Positions 11,901 to 22,054 of a stretch of DNA of 64,000 nucleotides are shown here, one piece after another. This DNA is from Pempheris klunzingeri (Eukaryota > Chordata > Actinopteri > Acropomatiformes > Pempheridae): assembly GCF_042242105.1 (NCBI RefSeq), contig NC_092029.1, positions 19,454,885 through 19,518,884 on the forward strand, in the 5' to 3' direction. Position 1 is the stretch's first letter. Each line of letters opens with the position of its first letter. A program made the position numbers and the translations under genes. The notes beneath the pieces were generated by a model, which did not search any database, was not told where the DNA came from, and saw nothing but the letters and a program-made list of their open reading frames with translations.

Positions 11901-14900
11901 ATATGACTGATATTAGAGATCAGCAGTAGTAACTATATCACTGTTTAACATCATACTGTCATAGTCTCTCTGATTTCATTTTTTGGTAAGTACTGTTTTT
12001 TACTTCACTTGCACCTTTTTTAAATAACTCCTCGCCTTCCCCACCCATCGCCTACCAGGCACTTGTTCGCTGTGCCGAAGACGTGATCCACACGTTAGCA
12101 GAGATCCTACTGTCTGACAGTCACACCATGGAACACTGGGCTCTGGATGTAGAGAGGCTGAAGGAGAGACTCCACTCTACCGTGCTCTTCATTCTCCAAA
12201 CCCTCAGAGCAGTTTGCAACTACCATCGTTACTACAACAAGGCAAGTCATCAGCATTGAAGAAATTTGATTTGATGACTAAAGATCATTAAATAGTAATT
12301 GTTTTCACTGACATAACGTCTCTATTAAGGGACTATGTATCCTGAGCCTGTTTACTGTTCCTCTTCCAGGCCAGCAGCTGGTACAAGCTGGTCCTCTGTG
12401 AAAACTTGCTCCAGGAGCTGCTGTCCGGTGTTCATGGAGACGATGTTAACACACAGAGGCAAAGGAGGAATTGTGGGACCATCCCTGCATGGAGGCACAA
12501 AATGTCCATCTTCCTGAAGAAGAATCCACCTCCAGATATGGAGGAGCTGCTTCATCTATCTCACCTGTCTAGTGTCATTCCGGATGATGAGGTTCAGCAG
12601 GCAGGCAAACGGATGTTTCAGCGGTGAGAGAACCTTGAAATTCACACATGATCGCAAATAGTTTTTCCTGGTACTGTTACATGACAAATTATAGAGTAAC
12701 TTCTTTTTTTATGCATTAGGTGCGTCACCCTGAGGAAACTTCTCATTTCTTCAGGACCTGTGGCTGTTGGCCACCTCCAGCTAGCCTTACAGTGGCAGTA
12801 TGAGTTGTTGCGGAGTGTAAATCATTCCTCTGCTGACGATGCTACAAACGGACCAGCTAAGGATGTTCCAGACCTCACCAAATGTGAAAGTGGCAAGGAT
12901 GCATCCTACCTACTCGGAACATCTTCAACTGCAGTTTCTGGGATGGTGTCAGCTGGGGGCAAACCCCCCTCCCTCAGCTCATTCGACTCGGGCTTTGATG
13001 GAGCAGGGAGCAGCCAGCTGGAGGCTTGGGGAGGGAGGGAAGGAGCGGAAGGTCCGTCTAGATTAGCTGGGGCCAGAGATTCTGTGAGAACTGCCATGAG
13101 CCAGCCTCAAATCCACAAAGAATATATCTCCAGTGTCTCAGATTCTGAGGATCACAAAGAGGAGTTTGACTTTGGTTCTGTGGGAAACTCCTCCAGGGCA
13201 AGTATCCAGATAATTCCTAAGGTAACCGTGGAGTCCCTAAACCTTGAGATCAAGGTGAAGCGCTCAGCTGCGCTGCCCAACAATCCTTGGCTTAGCTTGC
13301 CAGTAGACGATCTGGAAAACTCGTACACTGTTACCATTACACAGACCCCAACGCCACAAAAGAGAGAACCACAATCCGTTGGTTCCTCTGACCTCTGCAT
13401 TAATACCAACCAGTCCAACAGGACCACACAGACGGAGGTGTTGACCAGCACACAGTCCAGAGGTCCACAGAGCAGGGACTGGATAGTACCTTCACAAAGC
13501 AGTCTGGAGGATCCTGAACTAAGTCCTATTCACAACATCCTCTCCAGCACCATTACCGATGGAAGAGACAAGTCCATCTGCACCACGGAGGGGATTCCCA
13601 CTCTTCTTTGGGATTCTTATGACCTCCATGACCAGAATCAGGATTCTGTTGTTGGGTAATGCTTCTGTTTCAGAATTTGAATACCATTAGCCTGTCACCT
13701 TTTTTTTTTTTTTATTATTCATGCTGGAGTTTCATCACATGTTCCAGTAGGCCATGACAGATTTGTTCCACCTGCACTTTGTCTGTACATGCCACTCTCT
13801 GCTTTGACATGTCAAAACCTCTGCCGTGAAAAGGACCATTACAGTTGCTAGGCTACGATTGGGCATTGGTGTTCAGGGGGAGGTGGTCAAAAGGCCAAGA
13901 GTTTTAGTCACATACTTCCCAGAAACGTTTAGTATGCGGGAAAAACAGAAACACAACAGAGCTGAGAGCATCTAGATGCTGCAGACTGCCATCACTGTAG
14001 CTCTCAGTGGAACTAACTGTAGTCAGCAATGGTCTGACATTACAGAGAGCTGTTTGTTGGATGTGGATGTCACAGGTATTGGTTTGTAGAATGTTGATAG
14101 TCAAACCAATCCTCCAGTACATATTACTAAGACCAAATGGCGCTTTTTTGTTTCCCCTCAGCTCAATCGATCTCTCCCTGGAGGACTGGGATGTGAAGGA
14201 GCAGGAGGGTTTGAGGGAGGTGGAGAAGGTCCTGGACAGAGCTGATGAAATACTGGAGGTAAGAAATGCACCGTTTGAGTAAAGGGGTGGATGATGAGTG
14301 CCAGTCAAATAAATGTCCTCTTCTACAGAAAGAAGAAAATGTCCTGGCCCAGGAGGCTGTGCTGGATGCCCTTCTGAGGTCAGAGGACGGGCAGTTGCCG
14401 CTGTGGGACAGTGAGGACCACCGTGGTTTGGTACGTTAAGTATTAAGGAAAACCTCCATAAAGTGGCTAAAAGTTCAGTTACTAATCTGTGACCTTGGGC
14501 AGCGATAGAGAAGCAAACTGTGTTAAATTTAGTGCTTAATCAATTCAACTAAAGCTTAATAAAAATGTAAATTGTAAGCGTGCAGTGTTTGTTCATTATG
14601 CTTTATCTGCTTGTGTTCATCTGTAAAGATGTCGTCTAGTGAGTTGGCTGAAGCTGGTGTTCTTGGCCTTGAGGATTACCTTGTCCCTCACAACCTCAGT
14701 GAAGCTGAATCAACAAGTGAAACTAAGGTTTCTGAAGGTGATGGGCGCTGCACTGAATCGGCCACAGGAACGGAGACGGTAGCATGTCACAGCAGGCCGG
14801 GCCTTCTGACGGAGCTGAGAGAAATCCACATTCTGGATGAGCTAATCGTAGAGGAGAACCTGAAAATCCATGAGCTCCGAAGCTGCAAAGAAGAACCCAT

Positions 14901-17900
14901 TGAGGAACTCGCTGGTGGCAAACCCTCGGATGCAAACGGGCCGTCAAATATGTGCAAGGAGAGGGAGGCTTTTCGGTTGCAGCTGGAAAAGGAGAAAAGG
15001 GAGGTGGATAAGCTTGAGAAGAGTTTGGACAAGGAGCGTAAAGTGAAGAAGCACAAGGATGGAGCTAGAAAGGTTGTAAAATGTTCTATAATGGAGAGCG
15101 CTAGAACTACAGATAATGGGGACCGAGCACTCTGTGATATTGTATCAGAAAGCTCTGACGGATCACAGAGAACACATTCTACATCTTTGGCCCCCCATGA
15201 TTCCCAGGCTCAGGATACCTGTAAAACTGAAATTATTCAGGCAGAATTAGGTCTTGATGTTGTCAAAGAGTCTACACCACTAGACTCCCAAGATTCCCAA
15301 TGTCAAGATTGCTCTGAAGCTGAGCCATTAGTATTTAATAGAACTACCATAATTACTGCCTCTGATCTGAAGGAACCTCCTGAAGAGATGGGGATCCAAC
15401 CTCAGGGATGTGTCTGTTCGGAAGAATTGGACAGATGTGGCGAACACGCTGCCACGTGCAAACCAGAAGCTTCTTTAATGCCTGAAATGAGGCCTGACGA
15501 TGGAGCATTTGACCCAGGTGGAAGGTCGCACCGTCCCCCTGCGCTTAAGCCAAGAAGGGCTTTGCTTCCTGTGAAGGACAACCTCCCAGAGCATGAAACT
15601 CCTCATTCCGCGGAGCCCCAGAGTCCAGCTCTGCCCCCAGTCGCTCAAGATCCTGGTATTACGCAACTCGATGTACAAGATAAACCACTTCCTACCCTGC
15701 CAGAGAATGTTAGTCCAGCGACCAGTCACAACTCGGTTCTCAGTCCAAATGTGAAAGAGCACAGCAGCAGCAACAACAACAACAATAACCACACTCTCCC
15801 AGAGAAAGGCATGGTGTCATTAGACCACTTGTCTGAAACGACCACTAGAGATGAAGAGGATACATCCGAGGCACCTGCATGTTTGCGACGGGCAGATTTA
15901 CACCAAGCAGAGGAAATGCAGACTTTATCTCCTGCAAATGAGTGCCCACAACGGCATTCGGCACCCCAGCTGCCTCCTGACCAGCACCTGGAGTTGGAGC
16001 CCAGTGCAAGAGATGAGCACAATGAAGATCGGCCCGATTGGGTTCAGAACTATGAGGCCATGAGGAGATCAACCTCTGGGTCACCTGGTGTTCAGGCCCA
16101 GTGTGGCATCAACATGAGAGAGGTACAACTATATACTGTAACATGTGGAGAGCCGTCATATAAACCTTTCAGTGTATCTCACATATGATGAATGAAACTT
16201 GGCCTCAGCCAAAGAGCAGATGTAGTTTTTGGCTCTTGAAGATCTAGTTCAGCTCTTTTCCTACTGACTGACATCTGCTCCACACATGACACTGATCTCA
16301 GATTGATGTCTATTTTCAGTGAAGTGAAATGTGACTAAAATCAATTTGAACGTGCCCGCTATATGAAATTCAATGAAACATGGTTCCATGTGCATCGCGT
16401 GAAAGTTAAAATGGCCTTGAAGCTTATTACCATTAAAAAGCAGATTTGATAAAGCGAACAACAGTGCTGGGGATGCACAGCTTTCTTTATGCCTTAATTC
16501 ATTTATTTGTCTTAATGTGACTACAGATGAGCGATTTCAAGACCCCCATAGTACTGGATACAGGCTCTGGTTTGATGAAAGCAGGATTTTCAGATCAAGA
16601 CCTCCCAAACATTGTATTCCCAACGATTATAGGGATGCCAAAATACGGGGTAAGTGCATATTCTTCAAGTTTGACATGTTCTCCACAAAAAAAAAAAAAA
16701 ACCTTCCAACAGTAATTTGGCTTTGCTTCTAGCCACCCTTTCTGATTTTGAGTTCTGTCTCGGCAGGAAATAATGAATGGTGACGTTGAAAGAGAGGCTT
16801 ACATTGGACATGAGGCTCAGCACATGAGAGGAGTCTTGGCCTTGAAGCATCCCATAAAGAATGGGATCATACGTAACTGGGATGAAATGGAAAAGGTAAG
16901 TAGGAACGCTTGTGTTTATGCTAAGGGACTGTCAGAACTGCTTTATGTTTATATCCATGAGTGGATTAGTTCCAGTGGAACTGGGATATGTCTTTTGGTA
17001 TCTGGGTGTTGTGGTTAATGGCATCTGACCTAATCATTTTTTGAATTGTTGTAATGTAAGAATAGTCTCATAACTGCTCTGAGATTGCAGTAAGTCAGCT
17101 AAACTCCTAATAACCACAAAAATATATATGGCAATAACTTGGTGCTAGATTATTTTCTCAGATGATTACAATGTACTAACCCTAAGCAGAGGGTACAAAA
17201 ACCATTAAAGGATTACTGGAGTCAGGAAGTAGCACTTGGTGGTGTGTGGGTGGAAATGGAGTTAGCTGTTGCTTTTCGCTGTTTATTTGGCAGCACATGG
17301 TAAAGGTAAGTGTGAGCTTTTATGCAAGGGCAGTGTGCTATTAGGTATCAGTGCACTAACTGCCCATATTTGTGGAGAACCAGAATAAAAAGGTTTGAGT
17401 GTCTTACTCATAAATTGATTGTCTTGGTTTCAGATTTGGCATCACACGTTCCAGCAGCTGTCTGTGGATCCGGAGGATCACCCCGTTCTGCTGACCGAGG
17501 CGGCGATGAACCCCTTGGAGAACCGCCAGCGCATGGTGGAGATCATGTTTGAGTGTTTCAGCGTTCCCTTCACTTATGTGGCCATGCAGGCAAAGTTGGC
17601 GCTGTACGCAGCAGGGAGAACGACCGGTAATTTGGTCATTTTATGTCTGAATGTATTTTAATTATGAATTTTATTGGATGGACACTTATGGTTAGATACT
17701 TGAATAAGTCATCAACTGGAAAAGTGTTCTTTCATTAAAAGTATTTAATAGCACTTTCTAATCTGTCTCATCATGGCATTTGTAAACAGCTGTAAAAAAA
17801 AAAAAAAAAAGCAACCAATACATTTTCTTTTTGGCTTTTTTATCCCTTTCTGTCATCGTAGGTGTGGTGTTTGAGTCTGGAGACGGCGTGAGCTACAGTG

Positions 17901-19685
17901 TACCTGTGTTTGAGGGGTACTGTCTGCCTCATGCAGTGCAGCGTTCCCCTCTTGCTGGTGTAGATGTTACAATGCATCTTAAAAAGGTATTCCCTACCTT
18001 CCCTACCAGTGATATTGATGGGCAACACTTCTAATTGCAGCGTGGTGAAGACATGGGGCTTAACATTGTAAGCCCTAATGCTGTGTGTGTAGTGATCCCT
18101 TTAATATATCCGCTGGTAAAGTTGGAGCTCATTTTAGCCGACTACTGGGTAGCTTATAGTAATTTAAAGTGATTTATTAGTTGACTTGTATTTTATATGA
18201 ATAGTCTGAATCTGAAAGTGACTGAAGTTGTCAAATACGTGGAGTAAAAAAGTACAATATTGGCTTCCAAAATGAAGTGGGGCAGAGGTATAAAAGTGAC
18301 AATGAGCCTTCACTTTGTCTGAAAAGAGATAGAGATGGCACTGAATAATGGACTGCAGTGTCTGTTCAGACAAAGTAGGTCCTGTTGCTGATCTGCAGAT
18401 CAATGCTCTCCATCGTCCACGTCCTCCTATAATACCTAAACCAACCGTGTCGCTGTGCCTGTGCTTGAAGCTCCTGCTGGAACAAGGGGTGTGCATGCGC
18501 ACGACCGCAGAGATGGAGATAGTGCGGGAGATGAAGGAGAAGTGCTGCTGCGTGGCTCTCAACTATGAAGCTGAACTGAGTCAGGGGGGGTCGTCCAGCA
18601 GAGAGATGCATTACACCATGCCAGACGGCCAGATTGTCACACTTGGCACGGAGAGGTTCAGGTAACTGTCTGCACATCACGACCCGCTTTTAGATGGACA
18701 CTCGATCCACTCAATGGGATCCTGAAGGAAATCTTTTTTGGAATGTTTTAAGAGTCAGACATGCTGGACAGAACTGTTTACCAAGAAATCCAGCATGTCA
18801 CACTTTCTAAAACCAGTTAGAGAGCCATTAAATCCAAGTAGCTGTCTAAATGCCAGAATGTTGATTATTCAAGCATCTAGAAAGATTCTTGAATAATCAA
18901 CCCCCAAACTAAATGTCAAACAACAACCAATCTGGCTGAAAAGACTCCACAAGTCTGGGGCTAAAATGGGGCTTGATCAGTGCCTGGCTTGTTGAATAAT
19001 GTCAAATGCCAGCCCTTGTCCCGCAGGTACTGCACATGTCAAATTCTCGGGACAAACCAGCTGCCTTTTGTTAGAGCAGACTCCTCAAACAGGGCAACTG
19101 CCTCTTATAGCAGACTACTCTAACACTACTACTGCCTCCCCCCTCATCCAGGGCCCCTGAGATTCTCTTTAAACCTGAGCTGATTGGACGGGACCATTAT
19201 GGGATACACGAGAGCATCTTCAAGTCAATCCTCAGCTCAGACATTGACCTACGGCGCTGCTTCCTGGGAAACATCATACTGTCAGGTAACAGTCAGTGTT
19301 TGTCAGAGATGTTACACGACGGTGGGACGCCTCAGAGATGCACTCCAGCTGCACCAGTATATCAAAAGCAAAGCTTGTCACGCTTTGAGCTTTAATTGGA
19401 TTTGGTCATGTTCAAACTAATTTGACCTCCACCCCCCCCTCTCTTTCTGAAGGTGGGAACACTCTGTTGGCCGGCCTGCCTGAGCGGCTCCAGGCTGAAA
19501 TCAGAGGACTGGTTCCCACAGACATGGGGGAGAGCGTTCACGTCACCAGCCCCAAGGACAGAGACTTCTCCGTGTGGAGTGGAGGAGCGGTGCTGGCCAA
19601 CCTGCCCACATTCAGCTCGGCATGGATCAGTCAGGAAGAATATGAGGAGTACGGACCACAGATTGTCTTCAGGAAGTGCTTCTGA
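2978..19685 (+). CDS. CRAL-TRIO / spectrin-like / disordered / actin fusion protein (predicted 1767 aa)
   Basis: Exons: 2978-2996, 3239-3325, 3615-3738, 3832-3940, 7254-7367, 7455-7571, 9551-9711, 10648-10794, 11239-11341, 11662-11790, 12059-12241, 12370-12623, 12720-13655, 14162-14258, 14329-14430, 14629-16122, 16527-16649, 16767-16895, 17434-17626, 17862-17986, 18471-18661, 19152-19285, 19453-19685. The sum is 5304 nt and every junction keeps phase. Residues about 36-190 are a CRAL-TRIO domain of the MCF2L/Trio/SESTD1 type ([16 protein letters not shown], then YCHHSW). About 191-515 is helical and spectrin-like. About 516-1392 is mostly disordered, with charged coiled coils near 950-985 and 1004-1043 and a Ser/Asn run near 1273-1284. 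Residues 1393-1767 are an actin. The start is chosen because ATG AGC CTC...ACA G|gtagga is a strong phase-1 donor fitting the next exon. No DH or PH domain is present, unlike Dbl-family GEFs. Inferred role: a lipid-binding cytoskeletal scaffold. The alternative is two genes, split before 16527. The intron after 12241 has a GC donor. Confidence 0.8.
3763..3788 (+). repeat. (GT)n microsatellite inside a 93-bp intron
   Basis: A run of about 12 GT dinucleotides occupies over a quarter of the intron between 3739 and 3831, downstream of the predicted donor AA|gtacgt. Confidence 0.9.
7653..8356. mobile_element. DNA transposon with about 45-bp terminal inverted repeats (Tc1/mariner-like MITE)
   Basis: The left end (CTACTCACAAAAAGTTAGGG from 7655) reappears inverted at the right end (8354 backwards), and the match continues through the CTTTCAGGTGAAAT segment for about 45 bp with few differences. 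TA dinucleotides border the ends, suggesting a TA target site. The interior carries a decayed minus-strand ORF (about 8144-7803, with [12 protein letters not shown]) that may be transposase remains. It sits in intron 6 of the CRAL-TRIO/actin gene and is non-autonomous. Confidence 0.75.
8880..8898. repeat. (CA)n microsatellite
   Basis: About nine CA repeats, slightly interrupted beyond 8898, in intron 6 of the CRAL-TRIO/actin gene. Confidence 0.85.
15762..15789 (+). repeat. In-frame AGC/AAC trinucleotide repeat (Ser/Asn run)
   Basis: Three AGC codons followed by AAC/AAT codons encode SSSNNNNNN within the disordered part of the CRAL-TRIO/actin protein. Such coding trinucleotide runs commonly vary in length without changing the frame. 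Confidence 0.85.
16527..19685 (+). other. Actin module of the fusion gene (375 residues, 7 exons)
   Basis: The seven exons encode 375 residues, the length of a conventional actin, from [15 protein letters not shown] to the terminal KCF. The phosphate-loop Asp11 and Lys18, the IWHHTF segment, the Gln of the hydrolysis site (module residue 136) and the LLTEA motif are kept. Changed are the residues equivalent to Asp154 (Glu, codon 17873-17875), His161 (Tyr, 17894-17896) and methyl-His73 (Asn, 16860-16862), and the DNase-I loop is acidic. Intron positions after codon 41 and in the codon equivalent to 150 match those I recall from vertebrate actin genes. The first exon begins exactly at the ATG after a splice acceptor (ctacag), so an independent actin-like gene with a non-coding first exon is the competing model. 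Overall divergence suggests an actin-like/ACTRT-type protein, not a cytoplasmic actin. Confidence 0.85.
18860..18901. repeat. Perfect 14-bp inverted repeat with 14-nt loop
   Basis: GTTGATTATTCAAG at 18860-18873 is exactly inverted at 18888-18901. It lies in the intron between the exons ending at 18661 and starting at 19152. It could fold in the pre-mRNA or be the remains of a palindromic element; no function is evident. Confidence 0.8.
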
Positions 19686-20579
19686 GACGGACCGCTGTAA
19701 GGTGTGTACTGTACGCTGGACTCCCCTGTAATGTACCACTTCATTATACTTCAAGTGCAATACACAAACGGCTCCATATTTGTCCGTCTATGTATTGATT
19801 TTTATTACTGAGTTTTTTTTTTTTTGTTTTTCTTTCCTCCTCATCATAGTGGATCCTGACCTGTGAGCTCTTACCTGACACCAGTGGGTTCATGTTGACC
19901 TGCTGCTTATTCTATGTCTTATCTACTGAGCTCCACCAACATGCAAGGACGAACGAACCCTTTAAACTGTTGTTACGTTTCCCACTTCGGGAATGTATTT
20001 CTGTGTCCCATAAGTATATTCATGTATGTGGTTAAGGGACTAGAATTGAAGCTGGCCTTTGATTGACGTCTGCCGTCTTTTGTCTTCAGAATATGACCAT
20101 TGAGGGACATGAAGAAAACTCAATGTTCTGACTATATGTATTAATCTAATATCAAATTAAGGCGTATATTTATACAACAATTTAAAGTAACATAGAACGA
20201 ATTATCCTTATGTGTTTGACATGGTGAAAGTTGCAGCTGTGCAGTGTTCACAACTCCAGTTGTTCAGCAGTATGAAATGATGGTGATGGATTATTGGAGC
20301 CACTGTTGGTACAGGACACGGTTCTCAAGTACAGCTTTTTTGGTTCATGTGAACAAATTTTTTTGTCGTAACATTACAACTTTATTCTCAATCTTTTGAT
20401 TCTTGTAACGCTATGACTCTTCTCCTCACAGTTATTGTTGTAATATCTTTGTAACCGCTTTCTTTTCACCGCTTACTCTTCAGCACAGAAATAACACTTC
20501 CATAATATGGCTTTCTCAATAATGCAGCTGTACTTGTTACCCCTTTATTCTGAATTTATGTCTCAAGAGAATTTATTAT

Positions 20580-20615
20580 CTTTTTTTTTTTTTTTTTTTT
20601 TTTTTTAACCTAGCA

Positions 20616-20647
<32 letters not shown>
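20580..20647 (+). repeat. Poly-T followed by poly-C tract in the 3' UTR
   Basis: A run of about 27 T, a short spacer, then about 30 C. It lies between the stop codon at 19685 and the poly(A) signal at 21585, so it would be a U-run and C-run in the mRNA. Exact lengths are likely unreliable in an assembly. Confidence 0.85.
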
Positions 20648-20649
<2 letters not shown>

Positions 20650-21584
20650 AGTAAAATATCAGTTTGCTGCTGCTGTAATGTGAACTGGGAAGGAGAACTG
20701 GATTTGTGGGATATGAAGTTTGTATGCCAGAAAACATTTAGCAGAGTTATGTCTCATTAATGGCTGTCTTCCTATGTGATGATACTCCACCTGAGTGGAC
20801 TTTAGGTGAAGGTTGGCGGCAATGAAGTGCAATTCCGTGGTGAGACAGGAGGTGAAGCAGAGTGGCGGTCTGGTAATGCCTATCACTTGATTTCAGTCTG
20901 AATAAGATGATGTTAAATGCCACTGTTGCAGGTGCAGTGTTTTGTTTATTGCTTCACAGTGAAATTCTCTTTATTTTCAACTTGAGTGCAGTGTTTTACC
21001 ATTAGGTTTCTCTTTTTCTTTTTCTTTTTCCAAAATGTCTTTAGATCTGAGAACAGTGGTTGTGTGGATTTTCACACCTGCACAGTAGTGTTTATTTTTG
21101 TGAAAGGTGTTCTAGTTGTGCCAAACCTGCTGCCTTTATCTCATTACCATGAATTCTTAGGAAAAAAAAAGGCTTTGTCCACTCTGTATATTTAAATTTA
21201 GTCTACATTTTGAATTTATTTTGTTGCATGTAATTTTAGTCGCACCTTTTTGCATGTACTCGTTTTTGTCTGCACGCTTCTCTTTGTATTTTTTGTGAAC
21301 TGCGTCTCTAAAGGCACAGGGTTGTCATGTGACCTAAAGCTCAGCTCTTAAGTGGAAATCGCCATTAAATGTGACTGTGGGAACTCCAGTCTGAGCCCTT
21401 TTATATAAGGACAGACATAAATGCTCAGCCTGCTTTGCCTTGACTGGCTGTAGTTTGAAGAACACAGGCTCTGCTGGCTGGGTCTCCTCCTCCTCTTCCT
21501 CCTTCTCCGAAGTGTACTGTATCAGTCTGGACTGAGTCTAGCAAAGTTTCACCAAAACCATGCTATTTATGTCAAGTTTTTTAT

Positions 21585-21590
21585 AATAAA
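21585..21590 (+). terminator. Poly(A) signal AATAAA of the CRAL-TRIO/actin gene
   Basis: AATAAA lies 1.9 kb after the stop codon and is followed within 30 bp by a T/GT-rich stretch. It is the best candidate end for the upstream gene, about 465 bp before the cfap206 start codon. The 3' UTR between 19686 and this site contains no other gene. Confidence 0.6.
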
Positions 21591-21959
21591 TATTTTAATC
21601 ATCATTCTTTAGTGTTGTCCTTTTCTTTCCTCTTTTGACTAGATAGGCCTACTTTAATTTCATTTCATTAATTTAGGATGGACTGCAGGTACCAAAGGGG
21701 AGTGATCAGAATAATAAGGACAAGCTCAGCGTCCACAGCACTGTATCCAAAAGAGCATTATTCCATTTACCCCCTGTATTACTAGCTAAGTAGAAATACA
21801 TTCAAATACTTGCTGCACTTGAAAAGGTCTAGAATATGTGAAATGGATGGAAGTCATGGCACCAAACATGATCTAAAGAGTCCATAGATTCTGGTCGTTG
21901 GTCTGAATGGCAGCGCACTCTAGTGGACACCGGCAGGTAATGCATCCTCGGGTGACAGT

Positions 21960-21973
21960 GTTACTATGGCAAC
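21960..21973 (+). promoter_or_regulatory. RFX X-box-like motif upstream of cfap206
   Basis: GTTACTATGGCAAC fits the X-box consensus GTNRCC-N(0-3)-RGYAAC at all positions but one (T for C at the sixth). It lies about 80 bp upstream of the cfap206 ATG. RFX factors drive ciliary genes through such sites at this distance, which fits the axonemal role of the gene. It is a motif match only; binding is inferred. Confidence 0.65.
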
Positions 21974-22054
21974 CAGTTATCAACAGACTACCGTATCGGT
22001 ACCGACAAAGTGCAGTTAGTGTAGCCGGCAGCGGGCTACTTTCTGTCGGTAGAC

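Noticed and set aside
15475..16084. Minus-strand ORFs opposite the large disordered exon
   Set aside because: They are shadows of the plus-strand codon pattern (Val/Leu runs come from the Asn/Ser trinucleotide repeat).
12720..16122. A DH-PH (RhoGEF) domain, expected after a CRAL-TRIO/spectrin front end
   Set aside because: I found no DH or PH motif in these exons; the region is low-complexity and coiled coil.
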